Source: CAVPGP01 sp963704025 (GTDB lineage Bacteria > Actinomycetota > Thermoleophilia > Gaiellales > Gaiellaceae). From it: a stretch of DNA of 64,000 nt. Shown piece by piece: positions 19,485 to 28,596 of this stretch; the first letter of the stretch is position 1; each line of letters starts with the position of its first letter. Position numbers and translations under genes: made by a program. The DNA lies in NCBI GenBank assembly GCA_963704025.1, contig CAVPGP010000001.1, positions 1 to 64,000 of the forward strand. The letters run 5' to 3'. The notes under the pieces are model-generated. The model was given only the letters and a program-made list of their open reading frames with translations, searched no databases and was not told the origin of the DNA.

Positions 19485-19895
19485 ATGTCGAAGGTGGACG
19501 ACCTCAAGCGCGTTCCGCTGTTCAGCGAGCTCAGTCAGCGCCAACTAGGCCGTCTCGGTCGTGCGTTCCGTGAGCTCCGGCTCGAAGCAGGGACGTCGGT
19601 CGTGCAGCAGGGGACGATGAGCGGCGTCGGTTTCTTCATCATCACCGAGGGTGAGGCCACCGTGACCGTCGACGGCAAGCAGGTTGTAGAGCTCGGCCCT
19701 GGCGATCACTTCGGGGAGCTTGCGTTGATCAGTCGTCGCGAACGCACCGCAACCGTCACCGCGAGGACTGGGCTCCGCTGCCTCGAGATCCGGTTCTGGG
19801 ACTTCCGAGAGTTCGCGCTGGAGAACCCGGACGTGACCTGGAAGCTGCTCGAACATGTCGTCGGCGTGCTCGCCACAGACAACGGGGCGAGGTAG
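19485..19895 (+). CDS. Cyclic nucleotide-binding domain protein
   Basis: A 136-residue single-domain protein of the CRP/PKA regulatory fold. It shows the beta-roll and phosphate-binding cassette region (EGEATVTVDG, then LGPGDHFGELALISRRERTATV), where GELALI plus R-x-x-T/A matches cAMP/cGMP binders. There is no DNA-binding domain, so it is a stand-alone sensor. Followed with one-base overlap by a DUF2007 gene. A possible link with the cyclase-like protein at 10.9 kb is speculative. Confidence 0.85.
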   Translation: MSKVDDLKRVPLFSELSQRQLGRLGRAFRELRLEAGTSVVQQGTMSGVGFFIITEGEATVTVDGKQVVELGPGDHFGELALISRRERTATVTARTGLRCLEIRFWDFREFALENPDVTWKLLEHVVGVLATDNGAR

Positions 19896-20113
19896 TGGGC
19901 GAGTTGATCACGATAGGCACCTTCGGGACGCGGAGCGAGGCGGAGATCGTTCAGGGTCTGCTCGCCTCGGCAGGGATCGACGCATCGATCAGCGCCGACG
20001 ATGCGGGCGGCGCCTATCCGTTCGTCCTTTCAGGCGGGGCGCAGGTGCTCGTCGACGAGAGCGATGCCACTGCGGCTGCGGAAATCCTCGCTAACAGAGC
20101 CGACGAGACCTGA
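19895..20113 (+). CDS. DUF2007-family putative signal-transducing protein
   Basis: A 72-residue protein with the DUF2007 pattern: an ELITIGTFGTRSEAEIVQGL strand-helix start, then the ASISADD region and a VLVDESDATAAAEIL end. Members are small proteins of unknown partner. GTG start overlaps the stop of the cyclic-nucleotide-binding gene by one base, so the two are co-translated and may function together. Confidence 0.75.
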   Translation: MGELITIGTFGTRSEAEIVQGLLASAGIDASISADDAGGAYPFVLSGGAQVLVDESDATAAAEILANRADET

Positions 20114-20710
20114 CCGGGGTACGGAACGCCGCCGGGAATTTGAACCGGCGTTGCGTGTTGAATGAAAAGGGGGCGGACGCCGGGGGAGGGCAAGGCGCCC
20201 GCCCCTACTTTCCACCGTAGCGAGCGCCCTCGAGCTGGCGGGACGTTCGATCGATGAGCGCGCGCAACTGATTCTCCCCGTGCTGCGGGAGCCGAGAGAG
20301 CAGCCAACGCAAGCTGGACAAGCTCGACCGGCGCCTGCGTCTCGACCACGAACCGTTCAAGCCACCGCCTCGCTCTCCGCCCTCGCGTGCCTGGTGCCGA
20401 GGCTCCGCGTTTGTGCGGCCTCCCCTCGAGGCACATAATCGGTGACGGCTGCACGGGAGGCGCGAATGGCACGACCGGATTCGCGGTGGTCATGGATCGG
20501 AGCTCGACTTGCCCGACGACGGGTGAGCGGTCGCCACTTCAAGGAGATCGATCGCCCGGCCTCGACGCCGTGGGCACGAGATCGGTTTTCGATCACGCCG
20601 CGAGTGCATTCGAGTCCTCAACGCGCGGACCACGGGCGCGCCCCGCTGGTTGAAATCTCGGTGGCGAGGCGGGCCGTGCGCGGCAGGTCCGATTCCGAAG
20701 GGAGGTCACC
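20114..20710. other. Intergenic region with a tRNA 3'-end-like stretch
   Basis: About 600 bases without a supported gene. Near 20121-20152 the minus strand reads like the T-arm and 3' acceptor strand of a tRNA (CCGGTTCAAATTCC flanked by complementary G/C runs), but no matching 5' half was found, so no tRNA is called. The rest is featureless. Confidence 0.45.
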
Positions 20711-21235
20711 ATGGCACGTAAGAGGTCCGAGGCCGAGGTGCAGGAGGAGGTAAAGCGACGGCTCGAAGAGATTGAATTGCTCAGGGAGCAAACACTGCGG
20801 CGAGGGCTCGCCTTCGCGAGCCTGAACGAGGAGGAGCTCGCCCAGAAGGTCCGCGGCGAAACATCGAAGTCACCGTTCTTCCTCTGGCAGGGGTGGATGG
20901 CCGCAACGGCACCCGGCAGCGCCGCCTACGTCGAGATCGGCTACTCGAACCCCGACCCCACCTTCTCGCAGATCTGCGTGACGATCTTCTTCGGCCTCGC
21001 GAACTTCGCCGCCGATATCACGGCCGCCCTCGCGGGACTTCATCCCTCGTGGCCGTACGTCTCTGACGCACCAACCATCGTGGCCGCAGGGGGCTCGGGC
21101 TCCGCAAAGTTCAACTACACGACCCCGATGGTCGGGAGGGGAACCTATCTCGGCAATGCGGTGCTTTGGCGGCCCCGTACTTTCGACGTCGGAACGTATC
21201 TCGATCGCTCGTTCTTCGAAGTCAGGTTGATCTGA
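20711..21235 (+). CDS. Hypothetical protein with N-terminal coiled coil
   Basis: A 174-residue protein I do not recognise. Residues 1-50 are highly charged and helical (EAEVQEEVKRRLEEIELL), then a beta-rich part of about 120 residues with aromatic residues and no Cys. No signal peptide or confident membrane helix. GGGAGG ribosome site seven bases before ATG supports translation. Stands alone between intergenic regions. Confidence 0.7.
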   Translation: MARKRSEAEVQEEVKRRLEEIELLREQTLRRGLAFASLNEEELAQKVRGETSKSPFFLWQGWMAATAPGSAAYVEIGYSNPDPTFSQICVTIFFGLANFAADITAALAGLHPSWPYVSDAPTIVAAGGSGSAKFNYTTPMVGRGTYLGNAVLWRPRTFDVGTYLDRSFFEVRLI

Positions 21236-21268
21236 GACAAACCCACCACCGTGTCGCGGAGGGCTAGT

Positions 21269-23596
21269 TTAGGGCTGGCCGCCCGCCTCGGCCGCGGCCG
21301 GGGCCGGGGCCTCGACGTCGAACGGCAGGTCCGCCTCGCCGTCGTGCGGCGGCTCGATGTTGATGTTCGGGAGCAGCCGGTCGAGCCAGCGCGGGATGTA
21401 CCACGTCCTCTCGCCCAGGAGGGTGAAGAGCGAGGGCACGAGCGTCATCCGAACGATCAGCGCGTCGGTGAGGATGGCCACCGCGAGCAGGAGGCCGAAC
21501 TCCTTCGGGATGCGATCGGCGCTCAGGATGAACGCCGCGAAGACGGTGCCCATGATCAGCGCCGCGGCGACGACCACGCGCCCGATGGCGGCGATGCCGT
21601 GCTCGATCGCCGCCCGCGTCGGCAGGCCGTGGACGTGCTCCTCCCGGATGCGGCTCATCAGGAAGACCATGTAGTCCATGGAGAGCCCGAACAGGATCGC
21701 GAACGCGATCGGCGGGAGGAAGGTCTCGATCGGGCCCGTCCTGTCGAGGCCGGTCAGCCCGAGCAGGTGCCCCTCCTGCACGACCAGCGTCAGAACGCCG
21801 AAGCCGACGAAGGCGGAGAGGATCGTCGTCAGCGCGGCGGTGACCGAGACCACGATCGACCGGAAGGCCATGGCCAGGACGATGAACGTGACGCCGATGA
21901 TGTAGAGCAGGAAGAACGGCAGTCGCGAGATGATGCGATCCGCGATGTCTTTGAAGGCCGCCGTCTGGCCGGAGACGTAGGCGACCGCGTCGCCCCCGGC
22001 GGTCGCGGCCGGAACGACGTCGTGTCGCAGCCGGTCGACCAGCTTGTCCGTTGCCGCGTCCTGCGGAGCCGACTTCGGCGTCACGAAGACGATCGCCACG
22101 GTGCGCTTGTCGTTGAACTGCGGCTTCCGCACCGATGCCACGCCCTGGAGGCGCCGCACTTCGTCGTAGATCTTCTGGGGAGCCTGCTTGTCGCCCTTGA
22201 CGTCCACCACGATCGGGATCGGGCCGTTGAAGCCGGGCCCGAACCCCTCGGCCAGCAGGTCGTAGGCCCTGCGGCTCGTCTGCTTCTTGGGCTGCGTGCC
22301 CTGGTCGGCTGCGCCCAGGCGCACGTACGCCGACGTCGAGGCCAGCACCAGCATCAGCAGCAGCACGCTCGGAAAGACGAAGCGCGCGTTTGCCGTCACG
22401 AACCGCCCCCAGCGGGCGATGAGGGTCTTCTCGCGCGCCTCCTCGGAGTCGTCGATCGGCGGGAGGAAGGGCACCTTCAGCCGGTCGACCTTGTGGCCGA
22501 GCAGGCCCAGGACTGCGAGCAGCAGCGAGTTGGCGATCAGCACCGTCGTCAGCACCCCGAGAGCGCTGCCGATGCCGAGCTTGGTGACGAAGTCCAGGCC
22601 GAAGAACGCCAGGCCGGTCACGGAGATCGCGACCGTCAGTCCGGCGAAGATCACGGCCCGCCCTGCGGAGGATCCGGCCTCCGCGGCCGCGTCGCGCGGC
22701 GAGAGGCCCTCGTGGAGGAGCTGCCTGAAGCGGGTGACGATGAAGAGCGAGTAGTCGATCCCGACGCCCAGCCCGATCATCGAGACGAGGATAGGCGTGA
22801 CCGTGTTGATGGCCGTCAGGCCCGCCAGGATGAACAGCAGCAGGAACGCCGTCAGGAGCGCCGTGATCGCCAGCGCGATCGGGATCAGCATTGCCACGAA
22901 CGTGCGGAACACGATCAGCAGCACGATGATGGCGGCAAGCAGGCCGAGCGACTCCGACGTCCCCTGCTTGATCGGCGGGAACTCGGCCTCGCCGTTGTAC
23001 TCCACCGTCACGCCTGCCGGCGCGACAGTCTGGCGAACGGCGTCCTCGACCCCGACGACGGCGTCACGGTCCTTGTCTTCGATCGTCTGATCGAACTGGG
23101 CCTCCGAATAGGCGATGCGGCCGCTCTTGGAGAAGGTGTCCTTGCTGAAGGGGTTGCCGACGCTGGTCAGGCCGGCCTTGCCGTCGGTCGGCTTGAACTC
23201 GGATGACCTGAGGCGCGCGATCGCCTTCTGGATCGCCGCCTTCCGCTCGGGGGTGTCGAGCCGTTGGCCCTCCGGCGCGGCGAAGACGATGTTCAGCACC
23301 GCGCCCTGTTCGGACGAGAACTCGGCTTTGATCAGGTCGGTCGCCTTCTGCGTGTCCGAGCCCGGAATGGTGAACTCGTCCTTCAGGCTGCCCCCGATCG
23401 TCGCGACGAGGACGATGAGGAGCCCGACGATCCCGACCCAGGTGGCGACGACGCGCCACGGATGCCTGGTGCAATGTCGCGCCCACCGCGCGAGTGCGCC
23501 GGTCGAAAGGCGTTCGTGGGCCGCGAGCCGGTCCGGAGCTGCCTCCGCTTCGGCCGCGCCACGGTTCCCGTCAGGTCCTGACTGGTGCTCCGTCAT
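21269..23596 (-). CDS. MmpL-family RND transporter
   Basis: A 775-residue inner membrane protein of the MMPL/RND superfamily with two repeats of one helix, a large extracytoplasmic loop and five helices. Landmarks include IGLGVGIDYSLFIVTRFRQ in the first half and GLSMDYMVFLMSRIREEH in the second, carrying the Asp-Tyr pairs used for proton relay. Such proteins export lipids or siderophores, or hydrophobic drugs. N-terminal tail of about 40 residues is charged and cytoplasmic. No cargo-synthesis genes nearby. Confidence 0.88.
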   Translation of the reverse strand: MTEHQSGPDGNRGAAEAEAAPDRLAAHERLSTGALARWARHCTRHPWRVVATWVGIVGLLIVLVATIGGSLKDEFTIPGSDTQKATDLIKAEFSSEQGAVLNIVFAAPEGQRLDTPERKAAIQKAIARLRSSEFKPTDGKAGLTSVGNPFSKDTFSKSGRIAYSEAQFDQTIEDKDRDAVVGVEDAVRQTVAPAGVTVEYNGEAEFPPIKQGTSESLGLLAAIIVLLIVFRTFVAMLIPIALAITALLTAFLLLFILAGLTAINTVTPILVSMIGLGVGIDYSLFIVTRFRQLLHEGLSPRDAAAEAGSSAGRAVIFAGLTVAISVTGLAFFGLDFVTKLGIGSALGVLTTVLIANSLLLAVLGLLGHKVDRLKVPFLPPIDDSEEAREKTLIARWGRFVTANARFVFPSVLLLMLVLASTSAYVRLGAADQGTQPKKQTSRRAYDLLAEGFGPGFNGPIPIVVDVKGDKQAPQKIYDEVRRLQGVASVRKPQFNDKRTVAIVFVTPKSAPQDAATDKLVDRLRHDVVPAATAGGDAVAYVSGQTAAFKDIADRIISRLPFFLLYIIGVTFIVLAMAFRSIVVSVTAALTTILSAFVGFGVLTLVVQEGHLLGLTGLDRTGPIETFLPPIAFAILFGLSMDYMVFLMSRIREEHVHGLPTRAAIEHGIAAIGRVVVAAALIMGTVFAAFILSADRIPKEFGLLLAVAILTDALIVRMTLVPSLFTLLGERTWYIPRWLDRLLPNINIEPPHDGEADLPFDVEAPAPAAAEAGGQP

Positions 23597-23732
23597 TCGT
23601 GGTATCCCCCCTCCCTGCGGATTTCTACTACAGACCGGCTGATGACCCGAGAGTCATCGGTCGCCGGTCGAGTCAGATCTCCTCAGGTTGACAGAAGAGA
23701 CGCCGCTCGAGCGCCAGCTCTCGGCCGAGGCC

Positions 23733-23760
23733 GGCGGACAGGGCCCGAGCCCTGTCCGCC
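23733..23760 (-). terminator. Strong hairpin terminator
   Basis: Perfect 12-bp stem (GGCGGACAGGGC with its complement) and a four-base loop, in the gap between the PhoX-like gene's stop (23789) and the start of the MmpL gene (23596). Because both genes run on the minus strand, it would end the PhoX transcript ahead of the MmpL promoter. Confidence 0.7.
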
Positions 23761-23788
23761 GCCTCCGCTGCTATCGGGCACCGCGACC

Positions 23789-25462
23789 CTAATCGTGCTC
23801 GTGGCCGAAGAAGTAGCCGTGGTGGTCGTCGTCGTTCAGAACGACCTCGTAGGTGGGGTTGTCTCCGTGCTGCTGGGTGGAGAACCAGCGCCACCGCTTG
23901 CCCTCGAGACGCGGCGACTTGGCGCCCAGGATGCCGTCCTTGCCGGTGTCGCCGTCCGACACGTAGACGCCGGTCAGCTCGTTGTCCTGGTCGTTCTTGC
24001 CGCCGAAGCCTCCGTTGGCGGCGTCGATCGTCGCCGACGCGTCGCGGCCTTCGGCGATCCAGCGCACGGGCTGGTTGGCCGGGTTGCTGTAGTCACGGGT
24101 GACGTCCCAGACGAAGCCGGAGTCCAGCGCGTTCAGCTGCCCGTGCAGGGTGTCGCCCATGTCCTGGACGAAGGTGACCTGGTGGCGGGACAGGAACGTG
24201 ACGTTGTCGAGGCTCGAGTGCGGTCCGTCCGGCTTGTAGAAGAGCGTCAGCGTCCCGGTGTCTGCCGACGGCTTCGACTGCGTCAGCTTCTGGATCGCGC
24301 CCCAGCCGCCCGCCGTCGGGTTCTCGGGGCTCGTTGCGTTCGTGTCTCCGGTCTCGTCGAAGTAGAACTCGCGGAAGTTGGATCCCGGGCGGAAGACCCC
24401 GTTCTCGGGCCGCTTGAACGGCGTCGCGTGAGCGGCCTTTGCGAGCGCGAGGGCCCCGAACGGCTGGGTGCCGTCGACCGCCGTGTCGTGCAGGGTCAGC
24501 CATTTCGTCTTGAGGCTGTTCCCGTACGAGTGCAGGGCAACCTGGTCGGGGTTGTTCAGCGCCGCCTGCGACTCGAACGTGATCGGATCCCCGTTCGAGT
24601 TGAAGACCTGCAGCACTTGCAGCTTTCCGTTCTTCAGATCGCCGGGCGTCTTCGGCACGTAGCGGTAGATGAAGCTGTTCGGCCGCCTCGCGGTGGTCGA
24701 GGCGCCGCTCGCCGTCGTCTTGTTGGCGCCGCCGACGTCCTCCGCGATCCAGAGGTTGCCGTCCGAGTCGTTCTGGATCCCCTCGTAGCCGCCGCGGCCG
24801 AGCGAGCCGGAGAGGTCGTCGATCGTCGACGGGAAGTCTGCCTTTGCCGCATAGACGGGCCCTTGCGCCGGCTCGGTGGTGAACAGAAGCCTCTGCGCCC
24901 ACGGATCCCACGTCGAGCCATCGATGTCGGCAAGCGGCGCGCCGTTCGAGTCGACGGTCGGGTACAGCGTCACCCGGTGCGCCGCGTCGGCGTCGAGGTT
25001 GATGCGCGTGATGTACCCGGGCACTCCGGCCTCGTGGCCCTGGAAGAGGAAATGCGTCCCGTACCGATAGTTCGGATCCGCGCCCTTGAGGCCGTGCTCG
25101 AAGACGAGGTAGGTGTTCTTGTCCGGCTCGGTCTTCTTCGCCTCGGTCGCCGGCGACGTCGGTGTCGGCAGCATCTGCGGCTTGCCGGCGGAATTCACCA
25201 CGTCGTTGTCGTAGCCGTAGTACGCGATCGCCGACGTCGGGTTCTCGACGGCGTCGGAGCCCTGCGCGACGACGGTCTGCTGCAGCTCCGCCGAGAGCTT
25301 GCTCGACGGGGCGTACCCGTCCGAGCGCGTGTTCGCCGTCGGAACCGGGGTCAGCGACAGATCGTCGCCCGACGTGGCCGAGCCGGCCGCCGCAAAGGCG
25401 ATCCCGACCACGAGGACGACACCCGGCAGCACTCCTGCTGCGCGTCTCCAGCGTGCACCCAC
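23789..25462 (-). CDS. PhoX-like (DUF839) secreted phosphatase-family protein
   Basis: A 557-residue exported protein with an N-terminal membrane/signal segment (VLPGVVLVVGIAFAAAG). The internal repeats resemble the beta-propeller of PhoX/DUF839 proteins: YITRINLD, GYEGIQNDSDGNLWIAEDVGG, VSDGDTGKDGI and FFGHEHD at the C-terminus. PhoX enzymes are Ca/Fe-dependent alkaline phosphatases. I could not check all metal ligands, so enzymatic activity is inferred. GTG start with GGGAGGAG five bases upstream. Confidence 0.7.
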   Translation of the reverse strand: MGARWRRAAGVLPGVVLVVGIAFAAAGSATSGDDLSLTPVPTANTRSDGYAPSSKLSAELQQTVVAQGSDAVENPTSAIAYYGYDNDVVNSAGKPQMLPTPTSPATEAKKTEPDKNTYLVFEHGLKGADPNYRYGTHFLFQGHEAGVPGYITRINLDADAAHRVTLYPTVDSNGAPLADIDGSTWDPWAQRLLFTTEPAQGPVYAAKADFPSTIDDLSGSLGRGGYEGIQNDSDGNLWIAEDVGGANKTTASGASTTARRPNSFIYRYVPKTPGDLKNGKLQVLQVFNSNGDPITFESQAALNNPDQVALHSYGNSLKTKWLTLHDTAVDGTQPFGALALAKAAHATPFKRPENGVFRPGSNFREFYFDETGDTNATSPENPTAGGWGAIQKLTQSKPSADTGTLTLFYKPDGPHSSLDNVTFLSRHQVTFVQDMGDTLHGQLNALDSGFVWDVTRDYSNPANQPVRWIAEGRDASATIDAANGGFGGKNDQDNELTGVYVSDGDTGKDGILGAKSPRLEGKRWRWFSTQQHGDNPTYEVVLNDDDHHGYFFGHEHD

Positions 25463-25614
25463 TGCTGCTCCTCCCTCTTTCGGAAACGCCGACGGGCGCC
25501 GGCGCCACCCGCGACGCTAGGACGCGGGCGGTGTGCATTGGGTAACGACCTGGTGTCGGCCGCGTGGCACGCTGGAGAAGGCGTCCGTCTCCGCCGGGCG
25601 CCCGTCGGCGTACC

Positions 25615-25773
25615 ATGAGCGAGGTGGAGACAATCGCCATGATCGTGGTGCTCGTCCTCCTCGCCAACGCCGGGTGCATCGCGTCCTGGGACCGCGCGCA
25701 GGGCGCGCTGCGCGACCTCGGCGCGGCCTGGGTGCGTGCGCTCGGCGCCGCCCGCCACAGCAGCAGCCACTAG
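25615..25773 (+). CDS. Small single-helix membrane protein
   Basis: A 52-residue protein with one hydrophobic helix (IAMIVVLVLLANAGCIA) and an amphipathic tail. ATG 25615 is preferred over an upstream in-frame start in a GC-rich stretch. Function unknown; lies 43 bases before the methyltransferase gene in the same direction. Confidence 0.45.
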   Translation: MSEVETIAMIVVLVLLANAGCIASWDRAQGALRDLGAAWVRALGAARHSSSH

Positions 25774-25816
25774 AACCGGACCCGGTCCCGCCGGGAAGCC
25801 GCGTAGGCTCGGCCGC

Positions 25817-27181
25817 GTGCAGCCCAACCCGAACGCCGCCGCCGCAGCGAGGCTCGGCACCGCGCTCCGCCGCCTCGGTTACAGCGAGGATGCGCTGCTC
25901 GAGCTGCTCGGCGACGACGCCTACTCCAGCGAGCCCGCGGACCTGCTCGTCCACGAGCGGCGCCTGCCGGCCACGAAGCTCGGCACGGCCGCCCGGCTGC
26001 TCTTCCTGCAGCGGCCGGTCGCGCGCGACGCAGCCGCGCGCGCCCTCGGTCCGGCGGGGCTCGAAGCACTCGGGATCCTGCGGCTCGCCCGGGTCGGCGC
26101 GACGGTGACGCCGCGGGCGAAGCTGGCGCCGATCCGCGAGATCCTGCTCGCCTCCGACGGCTTCTCGCGCGGAGCGGACGATCCACCCGACTACGTCGCC
26201 ACGTATGCCCCGGCGACCCGGCTCTGCGACATGCTGACGCCGCGGCCGCGCGGTCGCCGGGCGCTGGATCTCGGCACCGGCAACGGCATCCACGCCCTGC
26301 TCGCGGCGCAGCACGTCCGGCAGGTCGTCGCGACCGACGTGAACCCGCGCGCCCTGCTGTACGCGGAGCTGAACGCGGCGCTGAACGGGCTCGACAACGT
26401 CGAGACGCGGCGCGGCAGTCTCTATGAGCCCGTCGGCGACGAGCGCTTCGACCTGATCGTCTGCAACGCGCCCTTCGTCGTCTCGCCGGACGCGACGTGG
26501 CTCTACCGCGACGCGGCGCTGCCTGCCGACCAGGTGTCCGAGCACGTCGTCCGCGGCGCCTTCGACAGGCTGAACACGGGCGGCTGGGCGACGCTGTGCG
26601 TCAGCTGGCTCGCCCGCCACGGTCGTGATCCGTATGAGCGGCCGGAGAGTTGGGTCGCCCGTGACGGCTGCGACGCGTGGATCCTCTCGAGCTTCCGGTC
26701 GGACCCGCTTCACCACGCAGCCGCCTGGAACGACCACCTGGAGGGTGACGAGCTCGGGGCCGCCTTCGATCGCTGGACGGCGTACTTCGCGCGGCTCGGC
26801 GTCGCGGAGATCCACGAGGGCGCCGTCATCCTTCGCCGTCGGGAGCGCGGCGGCTCGGTGCGAATCGACGAGGTCGACCCCGACGAGCTCGACGAGGCCG
26901 ACGCCCAGATCCGCCGCGCCTTCGACGCGCGGGCCGCCGACGACGATGCGCTGCTGCGGGCGACGCTCGCGCCGCGCGCCCAGGTCGAGCAGACGCTGCG
27001 GAGCGGGCGCGTGACCGCGAGCAGGGTCGTGCTTGAGGAGGGCACCCGCCCCGCCGTCGACCTCCCGGCAGCCCTCGCGGAGAGCCTGGCTGCGGGCAGG
27101 CCGGCGCGGCGCAGCGACCTGCCGCGGCTCCGCGAGCTTGCGGCGCTCGGAGCGCTCCGTCCCGCTAAGGTCGCCGCGTGA
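25817..27181 (+). CDS. Class I SAM-dependent methyltransferase
   Basis: A 454-residue protein with a helical N-terminal domain (about 1-130) and a Rossmann-fold methyltransferase domain. SAM-binding motif I is ALDLGTGNGIHALL and the catalytic-type loop is DLIVCNAPFVV, a variant (NAPF) of the N-P-P-Y motif of enzymes that methylate amide or exocyclic nitrogen. The N-terminal domain is shared with rRNA and release-factor type methyltransferases. Its substrate is not determined. Stop overlaps the start of the serine hydrolase. Confidence 0.8.
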   Translation: MQPNPNAAAAARLGTALRRLGYSEDALLELLGDDAYSSEPADLLVHERRLPATKLGTAARLLFLQRPVARDAAARALGPAGLEALGILRLARVGATVTPRAKLAPIREILLASDGFSRGADDPPDYVATYAPATRLCDMLTPRPRGRRALDLGTGNGIHALLAAQHVRQVVATDVNPRALLYAELNAALNGLDNVETRRGSLYEPVGDERFDLIVCNAPFVVSPDATWLYRDAALPADQVSEHVVRGAFDRLNTGGWATLCVSWLARHGRDPYERPESWVARDGCDAWILSSFRSDPLHHAAAWNDHLEGDELGAAFDRWTAYFARLGVAEIHEGAVILRRRERGGSVRIDEVDPDELDEADAQIRRAFDARAADDDALLRATLAPRAQVEQTLRSGRVTASRVVLEEGTRPAVDLPAALAESLAAGRPARRSDLPRLRELAALGALRPAKVAA

Positions 27182-28491
27182 TCCCACGCGAGCTCGTGAC
27201 CGAGCTGATGGAGCGGTTCTCCATTCCAGGCGCGGCCGTCGCGATCCGCCGCGGCGAAGACGTCGACGTCGCGGGCTTCGGCGTCACGAGCGCCGAGAAC
27301 CCGCTGGAGGTCGACGCGGACACCTTGTTCCAGATCGGCTCGATCACCAAGACGTACACGGCAGCCGCGGCCATGCGGCTCGTCGAGGAGGGCACGCTCG
27401 ACCTCGACGCGCCGATCCGCGACGTGCTTCCCGAGCTCCGGCTCGCCGACGAGCAGACGGCGGAGCGAGTCTCGATGCGGCACCTGCTCGCCCACACGGG
27501 CGGCTGGACGGGCGACTACTTCGACGATCTCGGGCCCGGCGACGACGCCCTCGCGCGGATGGTCGAACGCCTCGACCGGCTCGAGCAGCTGACACCGCTC
27601 GGCGAGGTCTGGTCGTACAACAACGCAGGTTTCTATATCGCGGGCCGCGCGATCGAGGTGCTGGCGGACAAGCCCTTCGAGACGGCGCTGAAGGAGCTCG
27701 TCCTCGATCCGCTCGGGCTCGAGCGCTCCTTCTTCTTCGCCGACGACGTGCTCCTGCACCGGTTCGCCGTCGGGCACGAGCGCACCGGTGAGGTGGCCCG
27801 GCCGTGGTCGATCGGGCGGGCGGCGGCCGCGGCGGGCGGGATCGTCGCGAGCGTGAACGAGCTGCTCGCGTACGTGCGGCTGGTCTTCGGCGAGACCCAC
27901 CTGCTGCGCCCCGATTCGATCGCGGCGATGCGCGAGCCGCAGGCGGACACGGGCGGCTCGATGGGGGACGCCGTCGGGCTCGGCTGGTACCTCGTCGACC
28001 GCGGCGGCGTCGGCTTCGTCAGCCACGGCGGCTCGACGAACGGCCAGCAGGCGCTGCTCGTGGCCGCGCCGGAGGCGAGGGTCGCGGTCGCCGTGCTGAC
28101 GAACCACGTCGACGGCTCGGTGGTCTCGCGGGAGCTGATCGAGCACCTGGCGCGTGAGCTCGGAGCGGAGCGGGAACCGGACGGCCGGCTCGAGCTGGCC
28201 GCCGAGGAGCTGGCGGCGTACGCCGGGTCCTACGAGGCGGCGCTCGGCCGGGTCGACCTCGCGGTCGAGGAGGACGCGCTCGTATTGTCGCCCTTGCCGA
28301 AGGGCGGCTTCCCGACGCCGGATTCCCCGCCGGGGCCGGCGCCGCCGCCGACGCGGATCGAGTTCGTGAAGCGCGACGCGGTGGTCGCCCTCGACGACCC
28401 GCTGAAGGGCTCCCGTGGAGACTTCCTCCGCGGCCCGGACGGCGAGATCGCGTGGTTTCGCGTCGGCGGCCGCCTCCACCGCCGCACCTGA
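27178..28491 (+). CDS. Serine hydrolase, class C beta-lactamase/PBP4 fold
   Basis: A 437-residue protein with all three motifs: Ser55-Ile-Thr-Lys58 (GSITKTY), Tyr147-Asn-Asn (WSYNNAG) and His-Gly-Gly in SHGGSTNG. No signal peptide is visible, so it probably acts in the cytoplasm as an esterase or D-aminopeptidase-like enzyme rather than on cell wall. The last 100 residues form a separate lipocalin-like or DUF3471-type domain. GTG start overlaps the methyltransferase stop by four bases. Confidence 0.85.
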   Translation: MIPRELVTELMERFSIPGAAVAIRRGEDVDVAGFGVTSAENPLEVDADTLFQIGSITKTYTAAAAMRLVEEGTLDLDAPIRDVLPELRLADEQTAERVSMRHLLAHTGGWTGDYFDDLGPGDDALARMVERLDRLEQLTPLGEVWSYNNAGFYIAGRAIEVLADKPFETALKELVLDPLGLERSFFFADDVLLHRFAVGHERTGEVARPWSIGRAAAAAGGIVASVNELLAYVRLVFGETHLLRPDSIAAMREPQADTGGSMGDAVGLGWYLVDRGGVGFVSHGGSTNGQQALLVAAPEARVAVAVLTNHVDGSVVSRELIEHLARELGAEREPDGRLELAAEELAAYAGSYEAALGRVDLAVEEDALVLSPLPKGGFPTPDSPPGPAPPPTRIEFVKRDAVVALDDPLKGSRGDFLRGPDGEIAWFRVGGRLHRRT

Positions 28492-28596
28492 TCGAACCGG
28501 GAGCGGACGCTCGGCGAAGATCGCATGTCCAGGCAGGAGGCCGTTTTCTGTGCTGGAACTACGGACATCGTCGATCCACTCACCGTGGAGGAGCTC

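Noticed and set aside
21251..23206. 651-codon plus-strand frame opposite the MmpL gene
   Set aside because: Antisense shadow rich in Arg, Asp and His with no domain.
23585..25618. 677-codon plus-strand frame opposite the PhoX-like gene
   Set aside because: Antisense shadow; the minus-strand gene has the recognisable domains.
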